Shown here: piece after piece, positions 1 to 6,208 of the stretch
How positions within the stretch are numbered: the stretch's first letter is position 1
Layout of the letters: each line of letters starts with the position of its first letter
Made by a program: the position numbers and the translations under genes
Notes under the pieces: generated by a model
What the model was told of the DNA's origin: nothing
Seen by the model: the letters and a program-made list of their open reading frames with translations, nothing else
Databases searched by the model: none
From: Verrucomicrobiota bacterium
GTDB taxonomy: Bacteria; Verrucomicrobiota; Verrucomicrobiia; Limisphaerales; AV2
NCBI GenBank assembly: GCA_003219345.1
Contig: QHOP01000063.1
Span: 1 to 9,203 of the forward strand
Direction of reading: 5' to 3'
DNA: 9,203 bases

Positions 1-176
1 TGCTGACGATGATCACGGTGATCACGACGCCGTTGATGATGATCGGGACCTGGTACGGGATGAATTTCGAGATGCCGGAGCTCAAAGTGCGCTACGGCTA
101 TGAACTGGCCGTGGCGGTGACCGCATTCACAACGGCCGCTACCTATTGGTATTTCAAGCGAAAGAAATGGTTTTGA
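1..176 (+). CDS. corA: CorA-type magnesium/cobalt channel, C-terminal end (5' truncated by window)
   Basis: The first complete codon is at position 3 and the TGA stop is at 174-176, so 57 C-terminal residues are visible. They hold a hydrophobic stretch with LTMITVITTPLMMIGTWYGM, then the signature YGMNFEMPE, a second hydrophobic helix (ELAVAVTAFTTAATYWYF) and a basic end KRKKWF. This is the CorA layout: TM1 ending in the GMN selectivity motif, a short acidic periplasmic loop with MPEL, TM2, and a short positively charged cytosolic tail. The family forms pentameric inner-membrane Mg2+ channels. The cytosolic N-terminal domain lies outside the window. The gene is on the same strand as the downstream kinase but is separated from it by a 67-bp gap with a hairpin, so a shared transcript is possible but not shown. 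The family call is firm; ion preference cannot be read from this part. Confidence 0.93.
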   Translation, partial: LTMITVITTPLMMIGTWYGMNFEMPELKVRYGYELAVAVTAFTTAATYWYFKRKKWF

Positions 177-183
177 ACCAAAG

Positions 184-233
184 CGTTGAAAGCTTGAACC
201 GCGAACGCGTCAAACCGGTTCAACCCTTCAACG
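184..233 (+). repeat. Imperfect inverted repeat / hairpin between corA and the kinase gene
   Basis: The arms are 184-201 (CGTTGAAAGCTTGAACCG) and 216-233 (CGGTTCAACCCTTCAACG). They pair at 16 of 18 positions around a 14-base loop; the mismatches are A191/C226 and C193/C224. The right arm is not followed by a run of T, so it is not a classical intrinsic terminator. It fills most of the 67-bp gap and ends 10 bases before the kinase ATG, so it could be a processing site, a transcript-end stabiliser for corA, or a structured leader of the kinase gene. Confidence 0.6.
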
Positions 234-243
234 AGTTAAAACG

Positions 244-1503
244 ATGGCACCCAAATCCAGCTTTCTCGACAAGGTGCTCGGGCGCATTGGCCGGCTCGAT
301 CCCGAAGGTTTGCAAACCGTCGTTCAGCGGCTGGCGCGCGAGCGGAGTTTTCTGGAAACGCTGTTCAACACGATTGAAGACGGCGTGCTGGTGGTGGACG
401 AGCAGGGACGGATCGTTTATTTCAACCAGGCCGTGGCGAATCTGCTCGGATTGAAAGCGCAGGAGACCGAGGGCCAGCACCTGACGCGGTATCTGCCTGA
501 GCTGGATTGGAAAGAGCTCTCCGCGCGAGACCGCGCCGGAGGACAACAAGTCGTGCGGCACGAATTCGAAGTGAATTATCCGCGACACCGCTTTCTCCGA
601 TTGTATGCGGCGCCGCTGGATGGCGAAGGGACCGGCAGTTCCGGCGTGGCGTTGATTCTGCACGACGCGACGGAAGCGCGGCAAAAAACATTCGACGCCA
701 TCGAAAGCGAGCGTATCCAGGCGCTGACGCTTTTGGCCGCGAGCGTGGCGCATGAGATTGGCAATCCGCTCAATGCGCTCCACATTCACCTGCAGTTGAT
801 CGAGCGCGAGCTGAAGAAGCTCAAGCAGGGGGCGAAGGATGCGGACGGTCGAACTCTTCCCGCGGCCAAGCGGCCTCGGCCGCGGGTCTTGCATTCCGGC
901 AGCGACATGGAGGAGATCGCCGCGAAACTGCAAAATTATCTGACCGTTGCCAAAGGGGAAATTGACCGGTTGGATTACATTGTCACGCAATTCCTGCAGG
1001 CCATTCGTCCTACGCCGCCGCAGAAGAAGATGGTTTCATTGAACGACATCGTCCGCGAAACCCTTGATCTGCTACGGCCGGAGATCGAGAACCGCGGACA
1101 GACCGTGGAGGAGAAACTGGCGCGCCAACTGCCGACCGCGCCGCTGGATCCGGCCCAGATCAAGCAGGTGCTGGTCAATCTGGTCAAGAACGCGGTGCAG
1201 GCCATGACCAAGGGCGGGGTGTTGACGGTGCAAACCGGCTCTGGCGCGGACGGTGTCTGGGTGAGCATCGCGGACACCGGTTGCGGCATTCCGCAGGAAC
1301 AGTTGAACCGCATTTTCGAGCCGTTTTTCACCACCAAAAGAAAAGGATCGGGTTTGGGTCTGATGATCGTGCAGCGGATCGTGCGGGAACACGGGGGCTT
1401 GATCAAGCTGGAGAGCAACGTGGGTCAGGGAACCCGGTTTCGAATCTGGCTGCCCTTGCACGAACGGCAGCCGCGATTGCTGGAGGCGCCCTTGCATGAT
1501 TAA
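244..1503 (+). CDS. Soluble PAS-domain sensor histidine kinase, NtrB-like
   Basis: This 419-residue protein has no hydrophobic membrane segment, so it should sense a cytoplasmic cue. A PAS-like domain covers about residues 33-145 (ETLFNTIEDGVLVVDEQGRI onward, ending near LILHDATEARQ). The phosphoacceptor H box is SVAHEIGNPLNAL with His170. The ATPase domain shows an N box (VNLVKNAVQAM, N312/N316), G1 DTGCGIP (344-350), F box IFEPFFTTK and G2 GSGLGL (368-373), so the kinase looks catalytically intact. By family knowledge it would autophosphorylate on His170 and pass phosphate to the response regulator encoded next, whose ATG overlaps this gene's stop by 8 bases. Residues about 195-222 look like an insertion between the two DHp helices, over a GC-rich palindrome. 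The start at 244 has only a weak GAG-type ribosome site (233-235), but it gives a sensible N-terminus just before the PAS domain. The signal sensed cannot be inferred. Confidence 0.93.
   Translation: MAPKSSFLDKVLGRIGRLDPEGLQTVVQRLARERSFLETLFNTIEDGVLVVDEQGRIVYFNQAVANLLGLKAQETEGQHLTRYLPELDWKELSARDRAGGQQVVRHEFEVNYPRHRFLRLYAAPLDGEGTGSSGVALILHDATEARQKTFDAIESERIQALTLLAASVAHEIGNPLNALHIHLQLIERELKKLKQGAKDADGRTLPAAKRPRPRVLHSGSDMEEIAAKLQNYLTVAKGEIDRLDYIVTQFLQAIRPTPPQKKMVSLNDIVRETLDLLRPEIENRGQTVEEKLARQLPTAPLDPAQIKQVLVNLVKNAVQAMTKGGVLTVQTGSGADGVWVSIADTGCGIPQEQLNRIFEPFFTTKRKGSGLGLMIVQRIVREHGGLIKLESNVGQGTRFRIWLPLHERQPRLLEAPLHD
859..886. repeat. Perfect 9-bp GC-rich inverted repeat inside the kinase gene
   Basis: CCCGCGGCC at 859-867 and GGCCGCGGG at 878-886 are exact reverse complements separated by 10 bases. 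The hexamer GCGGCC also recurs directly at 862-867 and 870-875. The element is read in frame as residues 206-215 (PAAKRPRPRV), in the loop between the two DHp helices. It may be a chance GC-rich stretch or a small palindromic element tolerated in a flexible loop. Confidence 0.6.
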
Positions 1504-2869
1504 ACCGATGCTGTTGATCGTGGACGATGAAAAGCCGACGCGCGAGGGGTTGCGCGCGGTGTTGGAGGACCGTTACGACGTTTATCTTGCCGAAGACACT
1601 GCTGCGGCGGTGGAGTTGCTGGAGAAGGAACATTTCGATGTGCTGTTGACGGACCTTCGGTTGCCGAGCGAGGACGGCATGAAATTGATCGCGCGGGCGA
1701 AGTCGCTTTCGAAACCGCCGGTCTGCATTCTGATGACCGCTTACGGCTCGGAAGAAGTGGCGGTGGAAGCGATGAAACGCGGGGCCGACGACTACATCGC
1801 CAAAGGGCGGATGCAAATTGACGAGCTGGAAATGCGGATCGGCCGGGCGCTGCGTCATCAATCGCTTGAAGTTGAAAACGAGTCGCTGCGGCAACAGCTG
1901 GATAAGAAATACGGGCTGGAAAATATCATCGGCGAATCGCCGCCCATGCAGGAGGTGCTGGAGACGGTGCGCCAGGTCGCGCCGTCGAAGGCGACGGTGC
2001 TCGTGACCGGAGAAAGCGGCACCGGCAAGGAGCTGATCGCGCGGGCGATTCATCAACTCAGCCCGCGGGCGCGGCAGCCGCTGGTGGCAGTGCATTGCGC
2101 CGGTTTGCCGCGGGAATTGATCGAGAGCGAGCTGTTCGGGCACGAGCGGGGAGCGTTCACCGGCGCGCACGAGCGGCGGATCGGGCGGGTCGAGCAGGCC
2201 CAGGGCGGGACGCTGTTTCTGGATGAAATCGGCGAAATTGACGCCACGATTCAGATCAAACTGCTGCGGTTCCTCGGCGAGCGCACCTTTGAACGCGTCG
2301 GTTCCAACAAGACGTTGACGGCGGACGTGAGGCTGGTCACCGCCACGAACAAAAACCTGGAGGAACAGGTCAAGTCCGGCGCGTTTCGTGAAGACCTTTA
2401 CTTCCGATTGAAAGTCGTGGAAATCCGGCTGCCACCACTGCGCGAGCGGACGGGGGACATTCCGTTGCTGGCGCAGGATTTTCTGCGCGAGTTTGCGCGG
2501 GAGAATGACAAAAAAGTGAACGAATTTGCCGTCGAATCGCTCGAAGCGTTGACGCAATACGGGTGGCCGGGCAACGTCCGCGAGTTGCGCACGGCCATCG
2601 AACACGCTGTGGTGCTTTGCCGGGGCGAAAAAATCACGCCGCGCGATCTGCCGCCGAACGTACGCGGCAACGGCGCCGCACAGGCCGCGGCGGATGCCGC
2701 CCGGTTGCTGACGCAAAACGATCTGACGGTGCAGGAAGCCGAGAAACAGCTCATTATTCGAGCGTTGAAAGAATCGAATGGGAACCGGACTTTGGCGGCA
2801 AAGAAGATCGGCATCAGCCGCCGGACGTTGCACCGGAAACTCCACACTTATCATCTGGAAGAGTTTTGA
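1496..2869 (+). CDS. Sigma54-dependent response regulator, NtrC family
   Basis: The 457-residue protein has the three NtrC-class domains. The receiver (1-120) shows acidic residues D10/D11, phosphoacceptor D53 in LLTDLRLP, T81 and K103. The AAA+ domain (about 142-370) has Walker A GESGTGKE (172-179), an intact GAFTGA loop (219-224) that contacts sigma54, Walker B TLFLDEIGEI (239-248), and arginines in FREDLYFRL (R298, R304). A Fis-type helix-turn-helix closes the protein (about 424-452, NGNRTLAAKKIGISRRTLHR). Known family action: phosphorylation permits oligomerisation and ATP-driven opening of sigma54-RNA polymerase promoters. Its ATG overlaps the end of the kinase gene (ATGATTAA), and GGAGG at 1482-1486 gives a good ribosome site nine bases upstream, so the pair is translationally coupled and very probably cognate. 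One oddity: the usual Pro after receiver Lys103 is Gly (YIAKG). The target promoters are unknown. Confidence 0.96.
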   Translation: MIKPMLLIVDDEKPTREGLRAVLEDRYDVYLAEDTAAAVELLEKEHFDVLLTDLRLPSEDGMKLIARAKSLSKPPVCILMTAYGSEEVAVEAMKRGADDYIAKGRMQIDELEMRIGRALRHQSLEVENESLRQQLDKKYGLENIIGESPPMQEVLETVRQVAPSKATVLVTGESGTGKELIARAIHQLSPRARQPLVAVHCAGLPRELIESELFGHERGAFTGAHERRIGRVEQAQGGTLFLDEIGEIDATIQIKLLRFLGERTFERVGSNKTLTADVRLVTATNKNLEEQVKSGAFREDLYFRLKVVEIRLPPLRERTGDIPLLAQDFLREFARENDKKVNEFAVESLEALTQYGWPGNVRELRTAIEHAVVLCRGEKITPRDLPPNVRGNGAAQAAADAARLLTQNDLTVQEAEKQLIIRALKESNGNRTLAAKKIGISRRTLHRKLHTYHLEEF

Positions 2870-2882
2870 TCGGCCATTCAAT

Positions 2883-2915
2883 CGCGGACCGTCGAGCCGC
2901 GGGGCCAGAAACCCC
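2883..2915 (+). other. Short hairpins in the regulator-to-GT39 gap
   Basis: Two small inverted repeats lie side by side: CGCGG (2883-2887) with CCGCG (2897-2901), and GGGG (2901-2904) with CCCC (2912-2915). No T-run follows, so this is not a convincing terminator, and read-through from the regulator gene into the membrane protein gene is plausible. The rest of the 73-bp gap shows nothing else beyond the ribosome site. Confidence 0.3.
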
Positions 2916-2942
2916 AGAGAGAAAAAACCGGAAGCCTATTTC

Positions 2943-4760
2943 ATGATTCGATTACAGGAATGGATTCACAGGTTTGAAGTGGGCGAAGGGACGCGCACGG
3001 TCCGGTGGGTCCTGGCCATCCTTGCGCTGCTGGCGCTGACCGCCGTTTACGACCTGCGCGAATATCGAAATTTTTCCACGGCGGAAGCGATGGACGCGGC
3101 CCAGTTGGCCCGCAACATCGCAGCAGGCAAAGGCTACACCACCGAATTCATCCGTCCACTGAGCATTCATCTGGTTGAACAACATCAGATCAAACTCAAG
3201 CAGCGCACCAACGATTTTGCGCTCTTGAAATCGGCGCATCCGGACCTGGCCAATCCGCCGGTCTATCCGTTCCTTCTCGCCGGCCTTATGAAGGTGCTCC
3301 CCTTTGAATGGGAGATCCCCGGTGGAGTTGTTTTCCTCCGGTATCAGCCGGAGGTCCTGATCGCTTTTTTCAATCAGGTCTTGTTTTTCGCCGCCATTTT
3401 GGCCGTCTTCCAGTTGGGCAGACGACTGTTTGACGAGGCGGTGGCCTGGATTTCCACGCTGGTGCTCGCCGGTTCGGAGCTGTTCTGGCGGGTCAGCGTC
3501 TCGGGTCTTTCCACGATGTTGCTGGTCGTGATTTTCCTTGGGCTGATCTGGTGCCTGGTACTCATGGAACAAGGCTCGCGGGAATCGCGACGGAGCGGCG
3601 CCTGGCTCGCCGCGATGGCCTTGCTGGCGGGGGGACTAGTGGGGTTGGGCGCGCTGACGCGGTATTCGTTCGGTTGGCTGATGTTGCCCGTGCTGGCGTT
3701 CTTCACGCTCTACTTTGCACAGCGCCGTGTGGTGTTGTGCCTGGTTGCGCTGTTGGCGTTTGTGGCGGTCCTGGCGCCCTGGCTGGCGCGTAACTACAAT
3801 TGGTCGGGAACACTGCTTGGCACCGCGGGATATGCCGTCGTGGAGGATACGCCGCAGTTTCCGGGGGACCGGCTTGAGCGGACGCTGAAACCGGACTTCA
3901 GCGAGGTGGTGTTGAACGACTACCTTCGCAAACTGGTGGTCAACACAGCGGGCATGTTTCACAATGAATTGCCGAAACTCGGAGGAAGCTGGATCACGTG
4001 CTTTTTCCTGGTTGGACTGCTGGTGCCGTTTGTGAACCGGGCGTTGGGACGATTGAGAATGTTTCTGCTGGTTTCTCTGCTGGTATTGACAGTGGTTCAA
4101 GCACTGGGCCGCACGCATTTGTCCACCGACTCGCCAGAGATCAACTCGGAAGACCTGCTCATTCTGCTGGCGCCGCTGGTATTCATTTACGGCGCCGGGA
4201 TGTACTCGCTGTTGTCGGACCAGTTGAATCTGCCGTTCCCGCAGTTGCGACATCTGGTGACGGGAATTTTTGTGCTGCTCAGTTGCGCGCCGCTGATCTT
4301 CACGCTGATGCCGCCGAGGGAGTTTCCATTGGCTTATCCTCCGTATTTTCCGCCATGGGTTCAGCAATTCGGGCGCTGGATGGATGAACGGGAATTAGTG
4401 ATGAGCGATATGCCCTGGGCGATGGCCTGGTACGGCAGACGGCAGAGTGTCTGGACAACGTTGAACGTGCAGGACCAAAAAGGGCACGACGATTTTTTCA
4501 CGGTCAACGACCTGAGGAAACCGGTTCGTGGGCTCTACTTGACGACGCTGACGATGGACGCCCGGTTCTACTCGCAGATGCTCAGAGGGCGAGAGGGGAC
4601 ATGGGAAAGATTTCTTCTGGACAGCTTAGTGACGACAAATGGCTTGCCTGCGGGCTTTCCATTGAAGCATGTTCCGACCGGTCAGTACCTTGACCGCGGC
4701 CAGCTTTTCCTTACCGATTGGCCGCGATGGGGGAAAGGCCGAACAGAGCCAACCAGATGA
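2943..4760 (+). CDS. Integral membrane GT-C glycosyltransferase-like protein (GT39/PMT/ArnT-like)
   Basis: I place the start at 2943, giving 605 residues. GGAAG at 2930-2934 is well spaced from that ATG, and the upstream in-frame extension (from 2778) only re-reads the end of the regulator gene. A first membrane helix (about 22-38) is followed by a loop with acidic E48 and D51 and the pattern AMDAAQLARNIAAGKGY, which resembles the first periplasmic loop of GT39/PMT enzymes, where catalytic acidic residues sit. About nine more hydrophobic segments follow between residues 137 and 455, including ALTRYSFGWLMLP (237-249), typical of these proteins. A soluble C-terminal region of about 140 residues contains SDMPWAMAWYGRR. 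Such enzymes transfer sugars from polyprenyl-phosphate carriers to acceptors on the periplasmic side. Sugar and acceptor are unknown here. It lies 73 bp behind the regulator and ahead of polysaccharide export genes, so a role in surface glycan assembly is an inference. Low overall conservation makes the exact family uncertain. Confidence 0.78.
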   Translation: MIRLQEWIHRFEVGEGTRTVRWVLAILALLALTAVYDLREYRNFSTAEAMDAAQLARNIAAGKGYTTEFIRPLSIHLVEQHQIKLKQRTNDFALLKSAHPDLANPPVYPFLLAGLMKVLPFEWEIPGGVVFLRYQPEVLIAFFNQVLFFAAILAVFQLGRRLFDEAVAWISTLVLAGSELFWRVSVSGLSTMLLVVIFLGLIWCLVLMEQGSRESRRSGAWLAAMALLAGGLVGLGALTRYSFGWLMLPVLAFFTLYFAQRRVVLCLVALLAFVAVLAPWLARNYNWSGTLLGTAGYAVVEDTPQFPGDRLERTLKPDFSEVVLNDYLRKLVVNTAGMFHNELPKLGGSWITCFFLVGLLVPFVNRALGRLRMFLLVSLLVLTVVQALGRTHLSTDSPEINSEDLLILLAPLVFIYGAGMYSLLSDQLNLPFPQLRHLVTGIFVLLSCAPLIFTLMPPREFPLAYPPYFPPWVQQFGRWMDERELVMSDMPWAMAWYGRRQSVWTTLNVQDQKGHDDFFTVNDLRKPVRGLYLTTLTMDARFYSQMLRGREGTWERFLLDSLVTTNGLPAGFPLKHVPTGQYLDRGQLFLTDWPRWGKGRTEPTR

Positions 4761-4787
4761 AATCGTTTATTTTGGAAAGATTTATGT

Positions 4788-4816
4788 TTGACAATCCCGG
4801 GTGCAAAACGTAAAAG
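4788..4816 (+). promoter_or_regulatory. Candidate sigma70-type promoter for the beta-barrel gene
   Basis: A consensus -35 TTGACA (4788-4793) is separated by exactly 17 bases from TAAAAG (4811-4816), which matches four of six positions of the -10 consensus. Initiation would fall near 4823, giving a leader of roughly 58 bases before the ATG at 4881. It sits in the largest intergenic gap of the window (4761-4880), where a new transcription unit is expected. Promoter consensus in this lineage is assumed to resemble the general housekeeping one. Confidence 0.6.
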
Positions 4817-4853
4817 AAGTCCACTTTTCAATACAAGCTGTTCTTGGGCGAAA

Positions 4854-4871
4854 CTTGTGTAAACACAGGAA
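4854..4871 (+). promoter_or_regulatory. Palindrome abutting the Shine-Dalgarno of the beta-barrel gene
   Basis: TGTGT (4856-4860) and ACACA (4863-4867) are complementary around a central AA, extendable by one G:T-type pair and a terminal C:G pair (CTTGTGT/ACACAGG). The ribosome site AGGAA (4867-4871) starts at its right edge, nine bases before the ATG. The two-base centre suits a dimeric protein-binding site better than an RNA hairpin. Confidence 0.4.
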
Positions 4872-4880
4872 ATTCAATTT

Positions 4881-6146
4881 ATGAAAAAAATCATCGCTTC
4901 CGCCAGTCTAGCTGCGCTTGGTGCCGCCGGTTTGCAGGCTGCTTATGCACCGGGCCTTTCACCGCTGGAAAAGTCCAAGCTTTGGTCCGTTTCGGGCTTG
5001 GTGCGCGGCTTTTACGATGACAACCCGACGGACTCTGTCAGATCGCAGAAACAAGATTCTTGGGGGCTTGAAGTCAGTCCTTCGCTGGCGGTCAACGTCG
5101 CCCTGGACCAGACGCTGATCGGTTTCAATTACGTTTATGACCTGCGGTTTTACGATGCCCGCCCGAGAAATGATGCGGACCACACCCACCAGTTCAAGCT
5201 GAACCTCAACCATACCATTTCGGAGCGCTACAAGCTCGAGGTAAGTGATTCGCTCGACTACGTGGAGGAACCCGACCTGAGCACCGGTATCGCTGCCAGG
5301 ACGCTGCGCACGGACCAACCTTACCTCCACAACTTCGGTCGGTTGGCGTTCAGGGCGGAATTGACGCCTCTCCTCGGCCTGGAAGCCTCTTATCAAAACG
5401 ATTACTGGGATTTCGCTGAACACGGCAGCGGCAGCCTTTCAGCCCTTCTCGACCGGGATGAACACTTGGGCGTATTAAAGGCGCGTTGGCAGGCGTTGCC
5501 GAACACCGTTGGGTTGTTAAGCTACAAATTCGGGATTGTGGATCACACCAGTAAAGATTCCACGGCGGCGAACGATCCTGTCTTGTCGCCAATAACCGAT
5601 CCGACGAGGCGGGATACCACTACTCATACCGTGACTGTGGGAGCGGATCAGAGCTTCACCTCGCAGTTGACCGGGCATGTGGAAGTTGGCGCCCAGTTTA
5701 CAGATTATCCCAATCGCCTTGCCGTCGATCCTGAGAGCACGGTGAGCCCGTATGTCGACGCCTACACAACGTGGACCTACAATCCGGGCTGCTACTTGCG
5801 GCTTGGAATCATGCATAAGCGCAACGCGACTGATGTCGCTTTCCAGCCGGTCTCTGCGACGCCGACACTCGACCAGGAAAGCACCGGGATTTATGGCGCG
5901 GTGAATCATCGGATCACGCCCAAAGTGACCGGCAGTTTAATCGGCCAGTTCCAGCACTCGACCTTCAAAGGTGGGTTGGATGATGGAAGGGTTGAGTTGC
6001 TCGGCACCTTGGGGGTTAACTGCTCTTATCAGGTGAACACGTTTATTTCGGCGGACGCAGGTTATAACTATGATCGGCTTGATTCGGAAATTGGCCGGAG
6101 CTTCACGCGGAACCGGATTTACTTCGGGTTGCGAGCGACCTATTGA
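4881..6146 (+). CDS. Outer-membrane beta-barrel protein, polysaccharide-locus associated
   Basis: The 421-residue product starts with a clear signal peptide: KK, a hydrophobic core IIASASLAALGAAG, and a likely cleavage site after LQA (residue 20). The mature chain has many short alternating polar/hydrophobic strands (LIGFNYVYDLRFYDAR, VGLLSYKFGIVDHTS, VTGSLIGQFQHSTF) separated by charged loops, and ends with an aromatic strand RNRIYFGLRATY, like the beta-signal read by the BAM machinery. I see no enzyme motif. Comparable predicted outer-membrane barrels occur in bacterial exopolysaccharide clusters, where they are suspected to help export or anchor the polymer. Here the gene has its own promoter and ribosome site and is followed by a terminator, then by the Wzc-like and Wza-like genes. 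A porin or a specialised secretion barrel is possible; the outer-membrane location is well supported, the exact role is not. Confidence 0.82.
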   Translation: MKKIIASASLAALGAAGLQAAYAPGLSPLEKSKLWSVSGLVRGFYDDNPTDSVRSQKQDSWGLEVSPSLAVNVALDQTLIGFNYVYDLRFYDARPRNDADHTHQFKLNLNHTISERYKLEVSDSLDYVEEPDLSTGIAARTLRTDQPYLHNFGRLAFRAELTPLLGLEASYQNDYWDFAEHGSGSLSALLDRDEHLGVLKARWQALPNTVGLLSYKFGIVDHTSKDSTAANDPVLSPITDPTRRDTTTHTVTVGADQSFTSQLTGHVEVGAQFTDYPNRLAVDPESTVSPYVDAYTTWTYNPGCYLRLGIMHKRNATDVAFQPVSATPTLDQESTGIYGAVNHRITPKVTGSLIGQFQHSTFKGGLDDGRVELLGTLGVNCSYQVNTFISADAGYNYDRLDSEIGRSFTRNRIYFGLRATY

Positions 6147-6167
6147 GATTTAACAGACAGAACAATA

Positions 6168-6204
6168 GGGGAGGCTGGAAGCAAAAGCTCTAGCCTCCTT
6201 TTTT
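6168..6204 (+). terminator. Intrinsic terminator or attenuator directly before the Wzc-like gene
   Basis: The stem GGAGGCT (6170-6176) pairs perfectly with AGCCTCC (6192-6198). G6168/G6169 can form wobble pairs with T6200/T6199, and an inner AGC-AAAA-GCT stem (6180-6189) closes the loop. Six T residues (6199-6204) follow at once. It lies 21 bases after the beta-barrel stop and ends 4 bases before the next ATG, so it may partly terminate transcription and tune expression of the export genes. Confidence 0.85.
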
Positions 6205-6208
6205 ATCT

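Noticed and set aside
220..990. 256-residue minus-strand open frame over the kinase gene
   Set aside because: It mirrors the codon periodicity of the kinase, has no recognisable motif and spans the hairpin and the kinase start. It is best explained as a shadow.
1403..2881. 492-residue open frame on the minus strand covering the whole response regulator gene
   Set aside because: The product is rich in Arg, Gln, Phe and His with no domain pattern, as expected for the antisense of a GC-rich gene. The plus strand encodes an unmistakable NtrC-family protein with all motifs intact.
2778..2942. N-terminal extension of the membrane protein from the upstream in-frame ATG
   Set aside because: It overlaps the end of the regulator gene in another frame, is Arg/Gly-rich, and lacks homology-like features. 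The ATG at 2943 has a proper ribosome site and a normal N-terminus.
3636..4367. 243-residue minus-strand frame rich in Gln, Arg and His within the membrane protein gene
   Set aside because: The composition is what results from reading hydrophobic Leu/Val codons in antisense; there is no independent support.
4844..4860. Sigma54-like site (TTGGGCG-AAAC-TTGTG) before the beta-barrel gene
   Set aside because: The spacing is off by one and the invariant GC of the -12 element is missing. A start there would also fall on the ribosome site.
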